Shown one piece after another: positions 34,550-46,248 of a stretch of 64,000 bases of DNA; position 1 is the first letter of the stretch; every line of letters starts with the position of its first letter. The stretch is from the NCBI RefSeq assembly GCF_030316765.1, contig NZ_JASZYT010000002.1, positions 901,414 to 965,413 of the forward strand. Direction: 5' to 3'. The stretch comes from Variovorax saccharolyticus. Its GTDB lineage: Bacteria; Pseudomonadota; Gammaproteobacteria; Burkholderiales; Burkholderiaceae_C. The notes beneath the pieces were generated by a model that saw only the letters and a list, made by a program, of their open reading frames with translations, was not told the origin of the DNA and did no database searches. Made by a program: the position numbers and the translations under genes.

Positions 34550-35201
34550 GTAACCTTCGACTCAAGACGAGCGGCGGATAGCCGCGCCCTAGACGCAGCA
34601 TCTCCAAAAAGAGCTCCATGTCCTTGAGGTAGCACGCGTCGGTAACTTCGGGTGGGTACGGCATAGGGCTCAACGCATGGCAGATGCCGAACGCGACCTG
34701 CAATTCTTCGGGCAATTCTGAAACGCGGCAGTACTCCGTCGAACCAAACCGATAGATGTTCAGTTCACTATGCGCGCGCTGAAGCTGGAAATTGCGGCGT
34801 TGAAGCATTTGTCGAACCAGTCGCCATACCTGAAAACGAGTATGTGGCCCCTCGACGAATGAACCATAGAAGTCGTAGACCTGCCGGCCGTCTCCCCGTG
34901 CCTCCAGCACATCGTAGGGAATGCCGCACAGGTTAATTTGCACAGTGACGTGGACTACCGCTGACACAGTCAATGCACTGGTCGGTTTTGACCGCGACGA
35001 GCGGGCGAGGGCGCGAGCGAGAAGGATATGGACCGGATTGGGCCAAGCGCCGTCCTCGTCAAGAACGCTGACGCTGGTATAGCTCTGATTCAGCTCGACC
35101 GCGCAGTACCCCGTGGGCGCATTGACATCGAATGCGAACGCTCCGACATCTTGAAATTCCGTACCGTCCTGCAACTCGCAAGAGACTTCAAGCTGAATCA
35201 C
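34539..35201 (-). CDS. Unknown protein, early gene of RNA-repair operon
   Basis: A 220-residue product if started at the GTG at 35201, which overlaps the stop of the upstream gene (GTGA). An ATG at 35297 would cause a long overlap. The N-terminal third looks beta-rich and the C-terminal part helical, with FQVWRLVRQMLQRRNFQLQR. No family is recognised. It overlaps the HAD phosphatase gene by 11 bases, which ties it to the same transcript. Confidence 0.6.
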   Translation of the reverse strand: MIQLEVSCELQDGTEFQDVGAFAFDVNAPTGYCAVELNQSYTSVSVLDEDGAWPNPVHILLARALARSSRSKPTSALTVSAVVHVTVQINLCGIPYDVLEARGDGRQVYDFYGSFVEGPHTRFQVWRLVRQMLQRRNFQLQRAHSELNIYRFGSTEYCRVSELPEELQVAFGICHALSPMPYPPEVTDACYLKDMELFLEMLRLGRGYPPLVLSRRLHGS

Positions 35202-35548
35202 CGTTTGTCTGCTCCCGCGGCGCGGCCGGAACTGATTGATGCCCAGAGCTCCGCCGTAACGTCGCGATGCTCCGCACTTGAGTTCATCCGGAGCCATCTT
35301 GCTTTCACGTACTCCGCATCGGCGCTAGCTCCGGGTCGGCCTTTGAGCTTGTAGATGCGTCCACTGCTGGTCTTTGCGGTGGCCTTCTCGGGGTCGAAAG
35401 TCGCGATGGCGGAGGTCACTCGTCCTTCGCCACTTTCGAGCGCGTAGCCGCAGAGATGGCGCTCCTGGCGCTCAGTCTCAAAGACGCTCCACGACGTCAA
35501 CGTAGATGAGGGCTCGTCCGCGATAGGTGCAATTCGCCAAACTGGCAT
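35198..35548 (-). CDS. Conserved-looking protein, first gene of RNA-repair operon
   Basis: A 116-residue product from MPVWRIAPIADEP (35548). The central segment ATFDPEKATAKTSSGRIYKL followed by GASADAEYVKARW has the look of a widely distributed small protein family in proteobacteria whose function I do not know. It is the first gene of the minus-strand operon, with its promoter probably in 35549-35700. Confidence 0.55.
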   Translation of the reverse strand: MPVWRIAPIADEPSSTLTSWSVFETERQERHLCGYALESGEGRVTSAIATFDPEKATAKTSSGRIYKLKGRPGASADAEYVKARWLRMNSSAEHRDVTAELWASISSGRAAGADKR

Positions 35549-35700
35549 TGATGTTTTCTCCGAGAGCAAGCATCGGCTTTGCGACGCCATGAAAAGGTTG
35601 AGGGGGCGCGTCGGCAGCTTCTCGCTGTCGGTCCCGCTGCCGGCGCTTGACGCTCAGTCGCTGGCGCCGCTGCTGCCTCCTCTATGGGGTTAGATGTTCC

Positions 35701-36045
35701 ATGGACATCCCGGAATTCGCCAGCGTTTTCGGTTACGAGTTCGAGTCAGCGTTTTTGGAGGGTTCCTACACATGGCAAGGCTGGCAGGTGCCGGTTCGAT
35801 TGGAGCCATGTGTGACGGAAAAAAAAGAGAGAAGGGCCGTAGCGGCAAAGCGCCCGGGCCCGAAGGGCATCAGTGTCGATGACGTGAAGAAGGCAGTCGA
35901 AGCGCTGCAGCGGCAAGGACGCTTCGTAGGCCCCGTCAATGTCAGGCTGGAGCTAGGACGAGGGAGCTACGCGACCATCACTCGGGTGCTCCGAGAGTTG
36001 GGGCTCTCGGTGTCCTCGCAAACGAGGAAGGACAAACGTCACTGA
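35701..36045 (+). CDS. KfrA-like DNA-binding protein
   Basis: A 114-residue product from MDIPEFASVFGYEF (35701). The C-terminal part is ISVDDVKKAVEALQRQGRFV followed by VRLELGRGSYATITRVLREL, which is the KfrA N-terminal helix-turn-helix pattern (GRGSxATxxRxLR). KfrA proteins bind DNA on plasmids and mobile elements. The long coiled coil of full KfrA is missing. It lies between the RNA-repair operon and the integrase and may regulate either. Confidence 0.65.
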   Translation: MDIPEFASVFGYEFESAFLEGSYTWQGWQVPVRLEPCVTEKKERRAVAAKRPGPKGISVDDVKKAVEALQRQGRFVGPVNVRLELGRGSYATITRVLRELGLSVSSQTRKDKRH

Positions 36046-36049
36046 TTTC

Positions 36050-36073
36050 GGAGCGGCCCCTGCGGGCCGCTCC
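36050..36073 (+). terminator. Hairpin between KfrA-like gene and integrase
   Basis: GGAGCGGCCC (36050-36059) pairs perfectly with GGGCCGCTCC (36064-36073) across a 4-base loop. An AT-rich ATTTGCATTTTCTTT follows. It starts 5 bases after the KfrA-like stop and lies between convergent genes, so it could also serve the integrase from the other side. Confidence 0.7.
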
Positions 36074-36165
36074 ATTTGCATTTTCTTTCAGCAGGCCTGG
36101 CACGGCGCTGCGCGTGCGCTGGTCGACGGGTCGCCGGCCGGCGAGTCAGGCGATGGGCCGCTGCT

Positions 36166-37713
36166 TTACGCCACGTTCGGACGTCGCATAGGGATGACGT
36201 TCGACGTATCAGGCGCATCTGAGGGTTGGGCCGGCGCCGAAGACTCCATGCCGCTGCCAAGGAACATCATCGCCGACTGCTTGAGCCGCAGGCGTCCCTT
36301 GTGGCCCATCGCTTCCAGGCGATTTTCCTCGGCCTGGTCGAGGCGCTTGGCGATGGCGCTGGGCATCAGGTGCGTATAACGAGACAGGGAGCGCAAATCG
36401 CGATGTCCGCTGTACGCCTGCAAGTCCAAAACCGTCGGGAAAAGCCCCGACTCTGCGGCGCGACTGATGCCTTCGTGCCGCAGGTCATGCATGTGCAGGT
36501 CCTCGATACCGGCATCCTCGCAAATCCGATTCCATGCGTTGCACAGTTCTTTCACACCAATGTCGAAGACGAGGTCGGACGTGCGCGGCAATTGACCCAG
36601 CAACTCCAGCAGGTCGCGTCGGACGGCGAGTACGCGCGGGCGACCGTTCTTGCTGGTCGGAAGGTATGCCGTCTGTGCCTCGAAGTCGATTCGGTCCCAG
36701 AACTGCGCCAGGGCCTCCCCGCGCCGTGCCGCCGTGCCGAGGAGGTACATCACGAACGCCTCGAAAAATGGGACATGCTTGTAGCTGCCCAGGGCGGCGG
36801 CGCGCGCTTCGTCATAGGCCTCCTTGATGGTCGTCTTCTGTGCATATGTGCTGCTCTGCGTTGCGGCTACTGTCCGAGCGTGAGCCATCAGCTCTTGGGT
36901 ACGCAACTCAATGGAGCGCAGTTGGTCCTCCCGGCGCGCTGCGTCCAGCAGTCGCACTTCCTCGTCGCCCTTGAGGCGGCGGTCCCGCTCGTTGAAATAC
37001 TTCGGACGGCGAACGCCCTGCATGGGAGGTCGGTCCAGGTAGTAGCCCCAAGTGGAGGTCGCCACCTTGTAGACGGCTTGGAGCAGGTCCAGTTGCCGGT
37101 CTACCGTGGACGGGACGACGAACTCCAGACGGTCACGCACGAATGTCTCGATGTCTACGGGGGTCACCTCCGGCAAGGGCTTGTTCAGCCATTCCAGCGA
37201 GCCCATGGGGTGCCGATTTGCACCCAAGGGCGTGATGAAGCGGCCGAATTCCTTGAGCTCACGCTTTCGGATGTCGATGCGCTTGCGCAGTTCGTTGGTG
37301 CTATCTGCCGCCAAGGCCTTGAGGATGATGGTGTAGTTCGCGCCGCCCTTCAGGCCGGCGCACTCTTCCTCGATGTAACGCTGGATGAGCTGAGCGGTGG
37401 TGATGCCGTATGCGGCGGTGTAGTCTCGGAAGAGGCCGCGCGACTGCTGCGAATCCATTTCCTTGATGAACTGGTCAGCCTCGGTCAGGGACTCGAACGA
37501 CTTGGTTTGTTCGCGATGCCCCTTGTTGCGCAGGCGTACCTGGAAGTGGCTTTCCTCTTGGCTGACGTCGACTTTGCACTTGGGATGCTGGATTTTCATC
37601 TCCTGCATGTAGGCCTTGGCGGCTTTGAGCTGGCTGAAGGAGAACTTGCGGGTCAGCTCGGGGCGTCGGGCGACAGAGATGACGTAGGGGGAGCGGTTTT
37701 GAACGGTGGCCAC
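36166..37713 (-). CDS. Tyrosine site-specific integrase of the element
   Basis: A 515-residue integrase. Catalytic residues are visible in TAARRGEALAQFW (Arg), HDLRHEGISRAAESG (H-x-x-R), YSGHRDLRSLSRYTHL (His and nucleophilic Tyr). Two N-terminal arm/core-binding regions precede it, explaining its length. It points away from the tRNA-Pro gene, whose 3' end is 321 bases upstream of its start. This is the standard position for an integrase that targets a tRNA 3' end. No excisionase is seen next to it. Confidence 0.92.
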   Translation of the reverse strand: MATVQNRSPYVISVARRPELTRKFSFSQLKAAKAYMQEMKIQHPKCKVDVSQEESHFQVRLRNKGHREQTKSFESLTEADQFIKEMDSQQSRGLFRDYTAAYGITTAQLIQRYIEEECAGLKGGANYTIILKALAADSTNELRKRIDIRKRELKEFGRFITPLGANRHPMGSLEWLNKPLPEVTPVDIETFVRDRLEFVVPSTVDRQLDLLQAVYKVATSTWGYYLDRPPMQGVRRPKYFNERDRRLKGDEEVRLLDAARREDQLRSIELRTQELMAHARTVAATQSSTYAQKTTIKEAYDEARAAALGSYKHVPFFEAFVMYLLGTAARRGEALAQFWDRIDFEAQTAYLPTSKNGRPRVLAVRRDLLELLGQLPRTSDLVFDIGVKELCNAWNRICEDAGIEDLHMHDLRHEGISRAAESGLFPTVLDLQAYSGHRDLRSLSRYTHLMPSAIAKRLDQAEENRLEAMGHKGRLRLKQSAMMFLGSGMESSAPAQPSDAPDTSNVIPMRRPNVA

Positions 37714-38033
37714 GGGAGTGAATCTCCAAAAAGTTACTGGAGACCCGTCTAGCGACCGGGGCGGAAAATCGCGGCGAGCTATATCGCTTCGGCGCGACCG
37801 TCAGCTTTTAAGGAAGTTGAGGAGGTGCCGCCGCGGCTCGACACGTCCGGTATGCGGCCGGCTTCGCGCGAAGCGAAGCACGGCGATGCAAAGCGAAGCG
37901 GAACGCAGCATGGCGAAGCTGCGAAATCTCACTTTTGGCGCAGATTTGGCGCAGTTGGCCCGTTTGACCCTGCTTTTTGTCGCAGGAGGGCTTGTCGCCG
38001 AAGCCTAAGTTGTTGATTTACTTAGGAAACATC
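37714..38033. other. Attachment-site region between integrase and tRNA-Pro
   Basis: No gene is supported. TTTGGCGCAG occurs twice in tandem (37934-37943 and 37945-37954), spaced 11 bases, a candidate integrase arm-type site. Repeated GCGAAGC units occupy 37866-37920. A hairpin CCTAAGT/ACTTAGG at 38004-38026 could end tRNA-Pro transcription on the minus strand. The crossover should lie in or next to 38034-38070, within the tRNA 3' half; the second copy is outside the window. Confidence 0.55.
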
Positions 38034-38110
38034 TGGTCGGGGTGAGAGGATTCGAACCTCCGGCCTCTACGTCCCGAACGTAGCGCTCTACCAGGCTAAG
38101 CTACACCCCG
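38034..38110 (-). tRNA. tRNA-Pro, anticodon CGG
   Basis: Read on the minus strand the gene starts CGGGGTG and ends CACCCCG-A-CCA, giving a 7-bp acceptor stem with an encoded CCA. The anticodon arm CTACG-TTCGGGA-CGTAG shows anticodon CGG (plus-strand 38074-38076). The T arm has the GGTTCGAATCC pattern. The 3' end is at the border of the integrated element, which has kept the tRNA intact. Confidence 0.95.
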
Positions 38111-38167
38111 ATGGTGCTGGTTGCAAGAAAAGTGTCGTGACTGCGAGACCCTGGGGTGGGTTGTTCG

Positions 38168-39160
38168 TCAGGCGCGTCGCTCAAGCAACTGAGCCGCTAA
38201 TTGTAGCAAAGCCGCGGAGTGCGAATTTGCAGAAAAACCACGAAGTGCGTCGATCGCGCGTTGAGCCTCGGCCGCGGCGGCGGCGCGAGTCGCCTCCAGT
38301 GCGCCCGTTTCGCGCACGATGGTCACGATCTGCGGCAGCTGCGCCGTGTCGCCGGCCTCGATGGCGCTGCGGATCAGGGCGCTCTGCTCGGGCGTTCCAC
38401 GCTGCATGGCCAGGATCAGCGGCAGCGTGGTCTTGCCCTCGCGCAGGTCGTCGCCCACGTTCTTGCCGGTTTCGTTGGCGTCGCCGGCATAGTCCAGCAC
38501 GTCGTCGATGACCTGGAAAGCTGTGCCCAGCGCCTGCCCGTAGTCGGCGCAGGCCTGTTCGACGGCTGCAGGTGCGCCGGCCAGCACCGCGGCCAGCCGC
38601 GTGCTGGCCTCGAACAGCTTGGCGGTCTTCGAGCGGATCACCTTCAGGTAGGCCTCTTCGTCGAGCGTGGCGTCGTGCATGTTCATCAGCTGCAGCACCT
38701 CGCCTTCGGCGATCACGTTGGTGGCGTCCGCGAGGATCTCCATCACGCGCACGTCGTTGGCATCCAGCATCATCTGGAAGGCGCGGGAATACAGGAAGTC
38801 GCCGACCAGCACGCTGGCGGGATTGCCGAAGGATTCATTGGCGGTGGGGCGGCCGCGGCGCAGCGTCGATTCGTCCACCACGTCGTCGTGCAGCAGCGTC
38901 GCCGTATGGATGAACTCCACCACGGCCGCGAGGTTGAAGCGCTGCTCGCCGCGGTAGCCGAGGGCGCCCGCCATCAGCAGCAGCAGGGCGGGGCGCAGCC
39001 GCTTGCCGCCCGCGGAGATGATGTACTTGGAGACTTGGCTCACCAGCGGCACACCGGTGTCGAGGCGGCGGGCGATCACGAGGTCGACGCCGGCCATGTC
39101 TTCGGCGATGAGGCTGAGAACGGCGGCGGCGGGAGAGGTGTCGGCGGCGTGGACTGACAA
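38168..39160 (-). CDS. ispB: Polyprenyl (octaprenyl) diphosphate synthase
   Basis: A 330-residue trans-prenyltransferase. The first Asp-rich motif is LLHDDVVDESTLRRGRPTAN and the second is QVIDDVLDYAG. It makes the long polyprenyl tail of ubiquinone by adding isopentenyl units to farnesyl diphosphate. It is divergent from rplU-rpmA, a pairing conserved in many proteobacteria. First chromosomal protein gene after the element. Confidence 0.93.
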   Translation of the reverse strand: MSVHAADTSPAAAVLSLIAEDMAGVDLVIARRLDTGVPLVSQVSKYIISAGGKRLRPALLLLMAGALGYRGEQRFNLAAVVEFIHTATLLHDDVVDESTLRRGRPTANESFGNPASVLVGDFLYSRAFQMMLDANDVRVMEILADATNVIAEGEVLQLMNMHDATLDEEAYLKVIRSKTAKLFEASTRLAAVLAGAPAAVEQACADYGQALGTAFQVIDDVLDYAGDANETGKNVGDDLREGKTTLPLILAMQRGTPEQSALIRSAIEAGDTAQLPQIVTIVRETGALEATRAAAAAEAQRAIDALRGFSANSHSAALLQLAAQLLERRA

Positions 39161-39301
39161 AGGGGAGGGCGCTTGCGCGCTGCAGAATGTGCGTCGATGG
39201 CGCTGGAGGCCGCAATGGCCGGGAGCCTTCGATTATAGGGAAGGCCGGGGCGTCCCGAGGCGGCGCGGGGCGCTGCCAGTGGCGTGAATCGCCCGGGATG
39301 C

Positions 39302-39337
39302 TATAATCTCGGGCTCTGCGGAATTCGCCGCGGAGCC
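39302..39337 (+). promoter_or_regulatory. Promoter -10 and leader hairpin of rplU-rpmA
   Basis: A perfect TATAAT lies at 39302-39307. It is followed by GGCTCTGCGG (39312-39321) and CCGCGGAGCC (39328-39337), a 10-bp stem with one mismatch near the transcript start. No good -35 is visible. The hairpin in the 5' leader may contribute to ribosomal-protein control, but that is not shown. Confidence 0.6.
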
Positions 39338-39381
39338 ATCCTATGGAGATGCCATGGGATGAACAAGATCAAGAGGTCAAT

Positions 39382-39693
39382 ATGTACGCGGTCATAAAAA
39401 CCGGTGGCAAGCAGTATCGCGTTGCTTCCGGCGAAAAAATTAAAGTAGAACAGATTGCTGCGGACGTGGGCCAGGAAATCGTGATCGATCAGGTGCTCGC
39501 AGTCGGAACCGGCAGCGAAATCAAGGTCGGTACGCCCCTGGTGTCCGGCGCCACCGTCACTGTCACGGTGCTGTCCCACGGCAAGCACGACAAGGTTCGC
39601 ATCTTCAAGATGCGCCGTCGCAAGCACTATCAGAAACGTCAAGGCCATCGCCAGCAGTTCACCGAACTGCAAATCGGCGCGATCGCCGGCTAA
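39382..39693 (+). CDS. rplU: 50S ribosomal protein L21
   Basis: A 103-residue protein with the family start [19 protein letters not shown] and the conserved [16 protein letters not shown] near the C-terminus. An in-frame ATG at 39343 is rejected because the family starts at MYAVI, which has AGAGG upstream. It binds 23S rRNA. It is co-transcribed with rpmA, 12 bases downstream. Confidence 0.97.
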   Translation: MYAVIKTGGKQYRVASGEKIKVEQIAADVGQEIVIDQVLAVGTGSEIKVGTPLVSGATVTVTVLSHGKHDKVRIFKMRRRKHYQKRQGHRQQFTELQIGAIAG

Positions 39694-39705
39694 GGAGCAG
39701 ATTCC

Positions 39706-39963
39706 ATGGCACAGAAAAAAGGCGGCGGCTCAACGCGAAACGGGCGCGACTCCAAGCCCAAGATGCTCGGCGTGAAGCGCTTCGGCGGCGAACTGATCAG
39801 CGCAGGCTCGATCATCGTGCGCCAGCGCGGTACCCAGTTCCATCCCGGCGTCAACGTCGGCATCGGCAAGGACCACACGCTGTTCGCCCTGGTCGAAGGC
39901 ACTGTGTCCTTCGGCACCAAGGGTGCACTGAACAAGCACACGGTCAACGTGACGCCGGCGTAA
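39706..39963 (+). CDS. rpmA: 50S ribosomal protein L27
   Basis: An 85-residue protein starting [19 protein letters not shown] with the typical GGxxRNGRDS. Its flexible N-terminal tail reaches the peptidyl-transferase centre. It is followed by a strong terminator at 39987. Confidence 0.97.
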   Translation: MAQKKGGGSTRNGRDSKPKMLGVKRFGGELISAGSIIVRQRGTQFHPGVNVGIGKDHTLFALVEGTVSFGTKGALNKHTVNVTPA

Positions 39964-39986
39964 GCCAGTCACTTCGACCCGATCGG

Positions 39987-40010
39987 AGCCCCGCTTTGCC
40001 GGGGCTTTTT
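39987..40010 (+). terminator. Rho-independent terminator after rpmA
   Basis: AGCCCCG (39987-39993) pairs with CGGGGCT (40000-40006), a 6-base loop lies between, and a TTTTT run follows. It separates rplU-rpmA from obgE, whose start is 30 bases further on. Confidence 0.85.
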
Positions 40011-40025
40011 CATTTTGTAGACTGA

Positions 40026-42244
<2,219 letters not shown>

Positions 42245-42253
42245 GACCTTGCG

Positions 42254-42293
42254 GGACAGACCAAGAAACTGCGTAGCAGTTTTTGCTCTGTCC
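42254..42293. terminator. Nested hairpin terminator between proB and the CNP1-like gene
   Basis: An outer stem GGACAGA/TCTGTCC (42254-42260 and 42287-42293) encloses an inner stem AAACTGC/GCAGTTT (42266-42272 and 42276-42282) with a T run. It lies between two convergent genes and can terminate both. Confidence 0.75.
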
Positions 42294-42307
42294 TCAACTG
42301 ATCAGAG

Positions 42308-42853
42308 TTATTCCACCTCGCGCACCGGCGCCCTGAGATAGCGCACCATCTCCCCGACCGACGCACGCGGCGCATTGCCGCGGCACAGCGCCTGGGTCGC
42401 CAGGGCCTTGGTATAGGTCGAGTTGCGATCGCCGAGGCGTTTCCATTCGGGCGCCGGCGTGAGGTCCCAGCTGCCGTTGTTGAAGCGTGCGTAGCTCTTG
42501 TACTCCGCCGTGGCGCAGCGCAGGCCCTCGTAGAAGGCATTGAAGCCGCCGCCCTCCTTGTGGGTGGCGACCACCACGTAGCGCACCACGCCGTCGTCGC
42601 TGACCTTGATGGTGCCCGGGTCGATGCCGAACTTGAGCGTCATGTAGGGCGGCATGTCGATGGCCACCAGCTTGTTCTGGTCGAAGGCCGGTGGCGGCGG
42701 CACCTCGGTTTCCTTCCAGTCGGCGTCCTTGCTGAACAGCTGCGCCTGGGCCAGCGCGGCCCCGCCCAGGGCACAGGCGAGCAGGAGGGTGCGGCTAGCG
42801 CGGAAGAGCGGACGGATCGGTCGTCGAGGCAGAATCGTTGGCAAGGTTGGCAT
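42308..42853 (-). CDS. CNP1-like exported protein
   Basis: A 181-residue protein with a signal peptide ([17 protein letters not shown]) and then the CNP1-like region ([29 protein letters not shown]). The chosen start at MPTLPTILP overlaps the end of rppH by 59 bases; a later non-ATG start cannot be excluded. Function of this beta-proteobacterial family is unknown; it is probably periplasmic. Confidence 0.75.
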   Translation of the reverse strand: MPTLPTILPRRPIRPLFRASRTLLLACALGGAALAQAQLFSKDADWKETEVPPPPAFDQNKLVAIDMPPYMTLKFGIDPGTIKVSDDGVVRYVVVATHKEGGGFNAFYEGLRCATAEYKSYARFNNGSWDLTPAPEWKRLGDRNSTYTKALATQALCRGNAPRASVGEMVRYLRAPVREVE

Positions 42854-43451
42854 TCGGGTTGGGATCGAAGCTGGCGCCGGGCGGCAGCTCGAAGGTCGGT
42901 TCGTGGCCCGGGCCGGGCGGATGGCGCTCGAACTCGCGGGCCCGCACATTGCTGCGCAGAAAACGGTTGCGGAAATCCTGCCGGGGCAGGTAGCGGGCGA
43001 GTTCGGTCAGCGCCATCTCGTAGACGCCGCGCTTGAATTCGACCACCACGTCGAGCGGAACCCAGTAGTCGTGCCAGCGCCAGGCGTCGAATTCCGGATG
43101 GTCGGTGGCGCGCAGGTTCAGGTCCCAGTCGTGACCCGTCAGCTGCAGCAAATACCAGATCTGCTTCTGGCCCTTGTAGTGGCCCCGTGCGTCACGGCGG
43201 ATGAACCGATCCGGCACCTCGTAGCGCAACCAGTCGCGGGTACGGGCGACGATCCGCACATGCTCCGGATGGAGACCCACTTCCTCGTGCAGTTCCCGGA
43301 ACATGGCTTGCTCGGGACTTTCGCCGCGATCGATGCCGCCTTGCGGAAACTGCCAGGAATGGGTGCGGATGCGTTTGCCCCAGAAAACCTGGTTTCTCTG
43401 GTTGAGCAGGATGATGCCGACGTTGGGCCTGAAGCCGTCCCGGTCGAGCAT
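42795..43451 (-). CDS. rppH: RNA pyrophosphohydrolase (Nudix)
   Basis: A 218-residue Nudix protein. The family start [15 protein letters not shown] is taken (43451) instead of the upstream ATG at 43490. The Nudix box is [20 protein letters not shown]. RppH removes pyrophosphate from mRNA 5' ends and starts decay. A Pro/Ser-rich C-terminal tail after about residue 180 is typical of beta-proteobacterial versions. It is divergent from proS. Confidence 0.93.
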   Translation of the reverse strand: MLDRDGFRPNVGIILLNQRNQVFWGKRIRTHSWQFPQGGIDRGESPEQAMFRELHEEVGLHPEHVRIVARTRDWLRYEVPDRFIRRDARGHYKGQKQIWYLLQLTGHDWDLNLRATDHPEFDAWRWHDYWVPLDVVVEFKRGVYEMALTELARYLPRQDFRNRFLRSNVRAREFERHPPGPGHEPTFELPPGASFDPNPNANLANDSASTTDPSALPR

Positions 43452-43576
43452 AATCAAACCCCAATTTTTTGAACTGAGTCGATTATGCATGCCGGGTTGC
43501 GCACGGCAAGCGACCGGTTCCAGGCCCCCTCAGGACCTGCCCTCCCGAGCACCCGTTTGAGCCCCCTTCGAGACCG

Positions 43577-45325
<1,749 letters not shown>

Positions 45326-45335
45326 GCTCCCGGCC

Positions 45336-45977
45336 TTGACGACTCCCGGTCTTTCCCGGCGCCAGTGCATCGCGGGTGCGGGCGCCGGTGCGCTCTCGCT
45401 GGCCCTGCCGCAGGCCGCGAGGGCCGGGGCCCAGATCGAGGAGCCGCTGATCGACTCGGTGCGCACCGCGCTCAGCTCGGCGATCCACAACAAGGCGCCG
45501 CCGATCCCGGAATTCGGCGACACCGAATCGCGCATGGCCTACTTGCGCTGGCTCGGGGCCATGAGCGAGCGGCTCAAGAAGAAGCTGCCCGACTGGCCGA
45601 CCCGCAAGGAGTTCCTGCAGACCGTCTGGTATGAATCCCGCCGTTCCGGGCTCGACGTCAGCCTGGTGCTGGGGCTGGTCCAGGTCGAGAGCAACTTCCG
45701 CAAGTTCGCGGTCTCGAGCGCCGGCGCCCGGGGCTACATGCAGGTCATGCCCTTCTGGACCCGCGTGATCGGCGACAGCGATCCGTCCAAGCTGTTCCAC
45801 ATGCAGACCAACCTGCGCTTCGGCTGCGTCATCCTGCGCCACTACCTCGACCGCGAAAAGGGCGACCTGTTCATGACGCTGGGGCGCTACAACGGCAGCC
45901 GCGGGCGCTCGCCGTATCCGGACGCGGTGTTCGCCAATCAGCAGATCTGGGTCTTCAAGGACCGGCCGCTCGATTGA
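45336..45977 (+). CDS. Lytic murein transglycosylase (SLT domain)
   Basis: A 213-residue product from a TTG start at 45336, which yields a twin-arginine-like signal peptide (LSRRQCIAGAGAGALSLALP). The frame is open from 45252, but that part overlaps proS. The SLT catalytic segment is QVESNFRKFAVSSAGARGYM with the catalytic Glu, followed later by GRYNGSRGRSPYPD. It cleaves peptidoglycan glycan strands. Coupling to proS is conserved in Comamonadaceae. Confidence 0.85.
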   Translation: MTTPGLSRRQCIAGAGAGALSLALPQAARAGAQIEEPLIDSVRTALSSAIHNKAPPIPEFGDTESRMAYLRWLGAMSERLKKKLPDWPTRKEFLQTVWYESRRSGLDVSLVLGLVQVESNFRKFAVSSAGARGYMQVMPFWTRVIGDSDPSKLFHMQTNLRFGCVILRHYLDREKGDLFMTLGRYNGSRGRSPYPDAVFANQQIWVFKDRPLD

Positions 45978-46010
45978 GCTCGCCCCGAGGTTGGGCTCAC
46001 TGCGTGTAGC

Positions 46011-46213
46011 CCGCCCACCCCCTGCCGGGGGCGCAGTCAGCGGACCGGCGAAGCCGGTTCCGCGACTGCCCACCAACAGGCGGGCACTGCGCGCCGCCCA
46101 AGAACAAACCATCGCGCCGGTATTCACCGGCCGGCGCAGCCCGGCCCGTTGGTGAAACACCGCGGAACCGGCTTCGCCGGGCCGCTGGTGTTGCCCCCGG
46201 CAGGGGGTGGGCG
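46011..46213. repeat. Large inverted repeat in proS-side intergenic region
   Basis: About 54 bases at 46011-46064 recur inverted at 46161-46213. The best parts are CCCACCCCCTGCCGGGGGC and CGGCGAAGCCGGTTCCGCG, each nearly identical in the other arm. Roughly 96 bases separate the arms. It lies between two convergent genes (45978-46248 has no gene) and looks like a pair of dispersed intergenic repeat units of this genus. It could also act as a transcription barrier. Confidence 0.7.
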
Positions 46214-46248
46214 CCCGGACACGAAGTGCCGGGCAACCTGGGGGCGAG

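Larger units (their letters stand above)
1..38033. mobile_element. Genomic island / integrated element in tRNA-Pro (left end outside window)
   Basis: The right border is the 3' end of tRNA-Pro at 38034. A tyrosine integrase (36166-37713, minus) lies just inside it, the usual layout for tRNA-targeting integrative elements. Between the window start and this border nearly all genes are accessory: defence, RNA repair, detoxification, a plasmid-type replication initiator, a KfrA-like protein and a second recombinase. Right of the border only housekeeping genes occur. Base composition is visibly less GC-rich in the defence and RNA-repair segments than in the chromosome after 38 kb. No relaxase, conjugation or phage structural gene is seen here, so the transfer mode is unknown. 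The opposite attachment site is not in the window. Confidence 0.8.
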
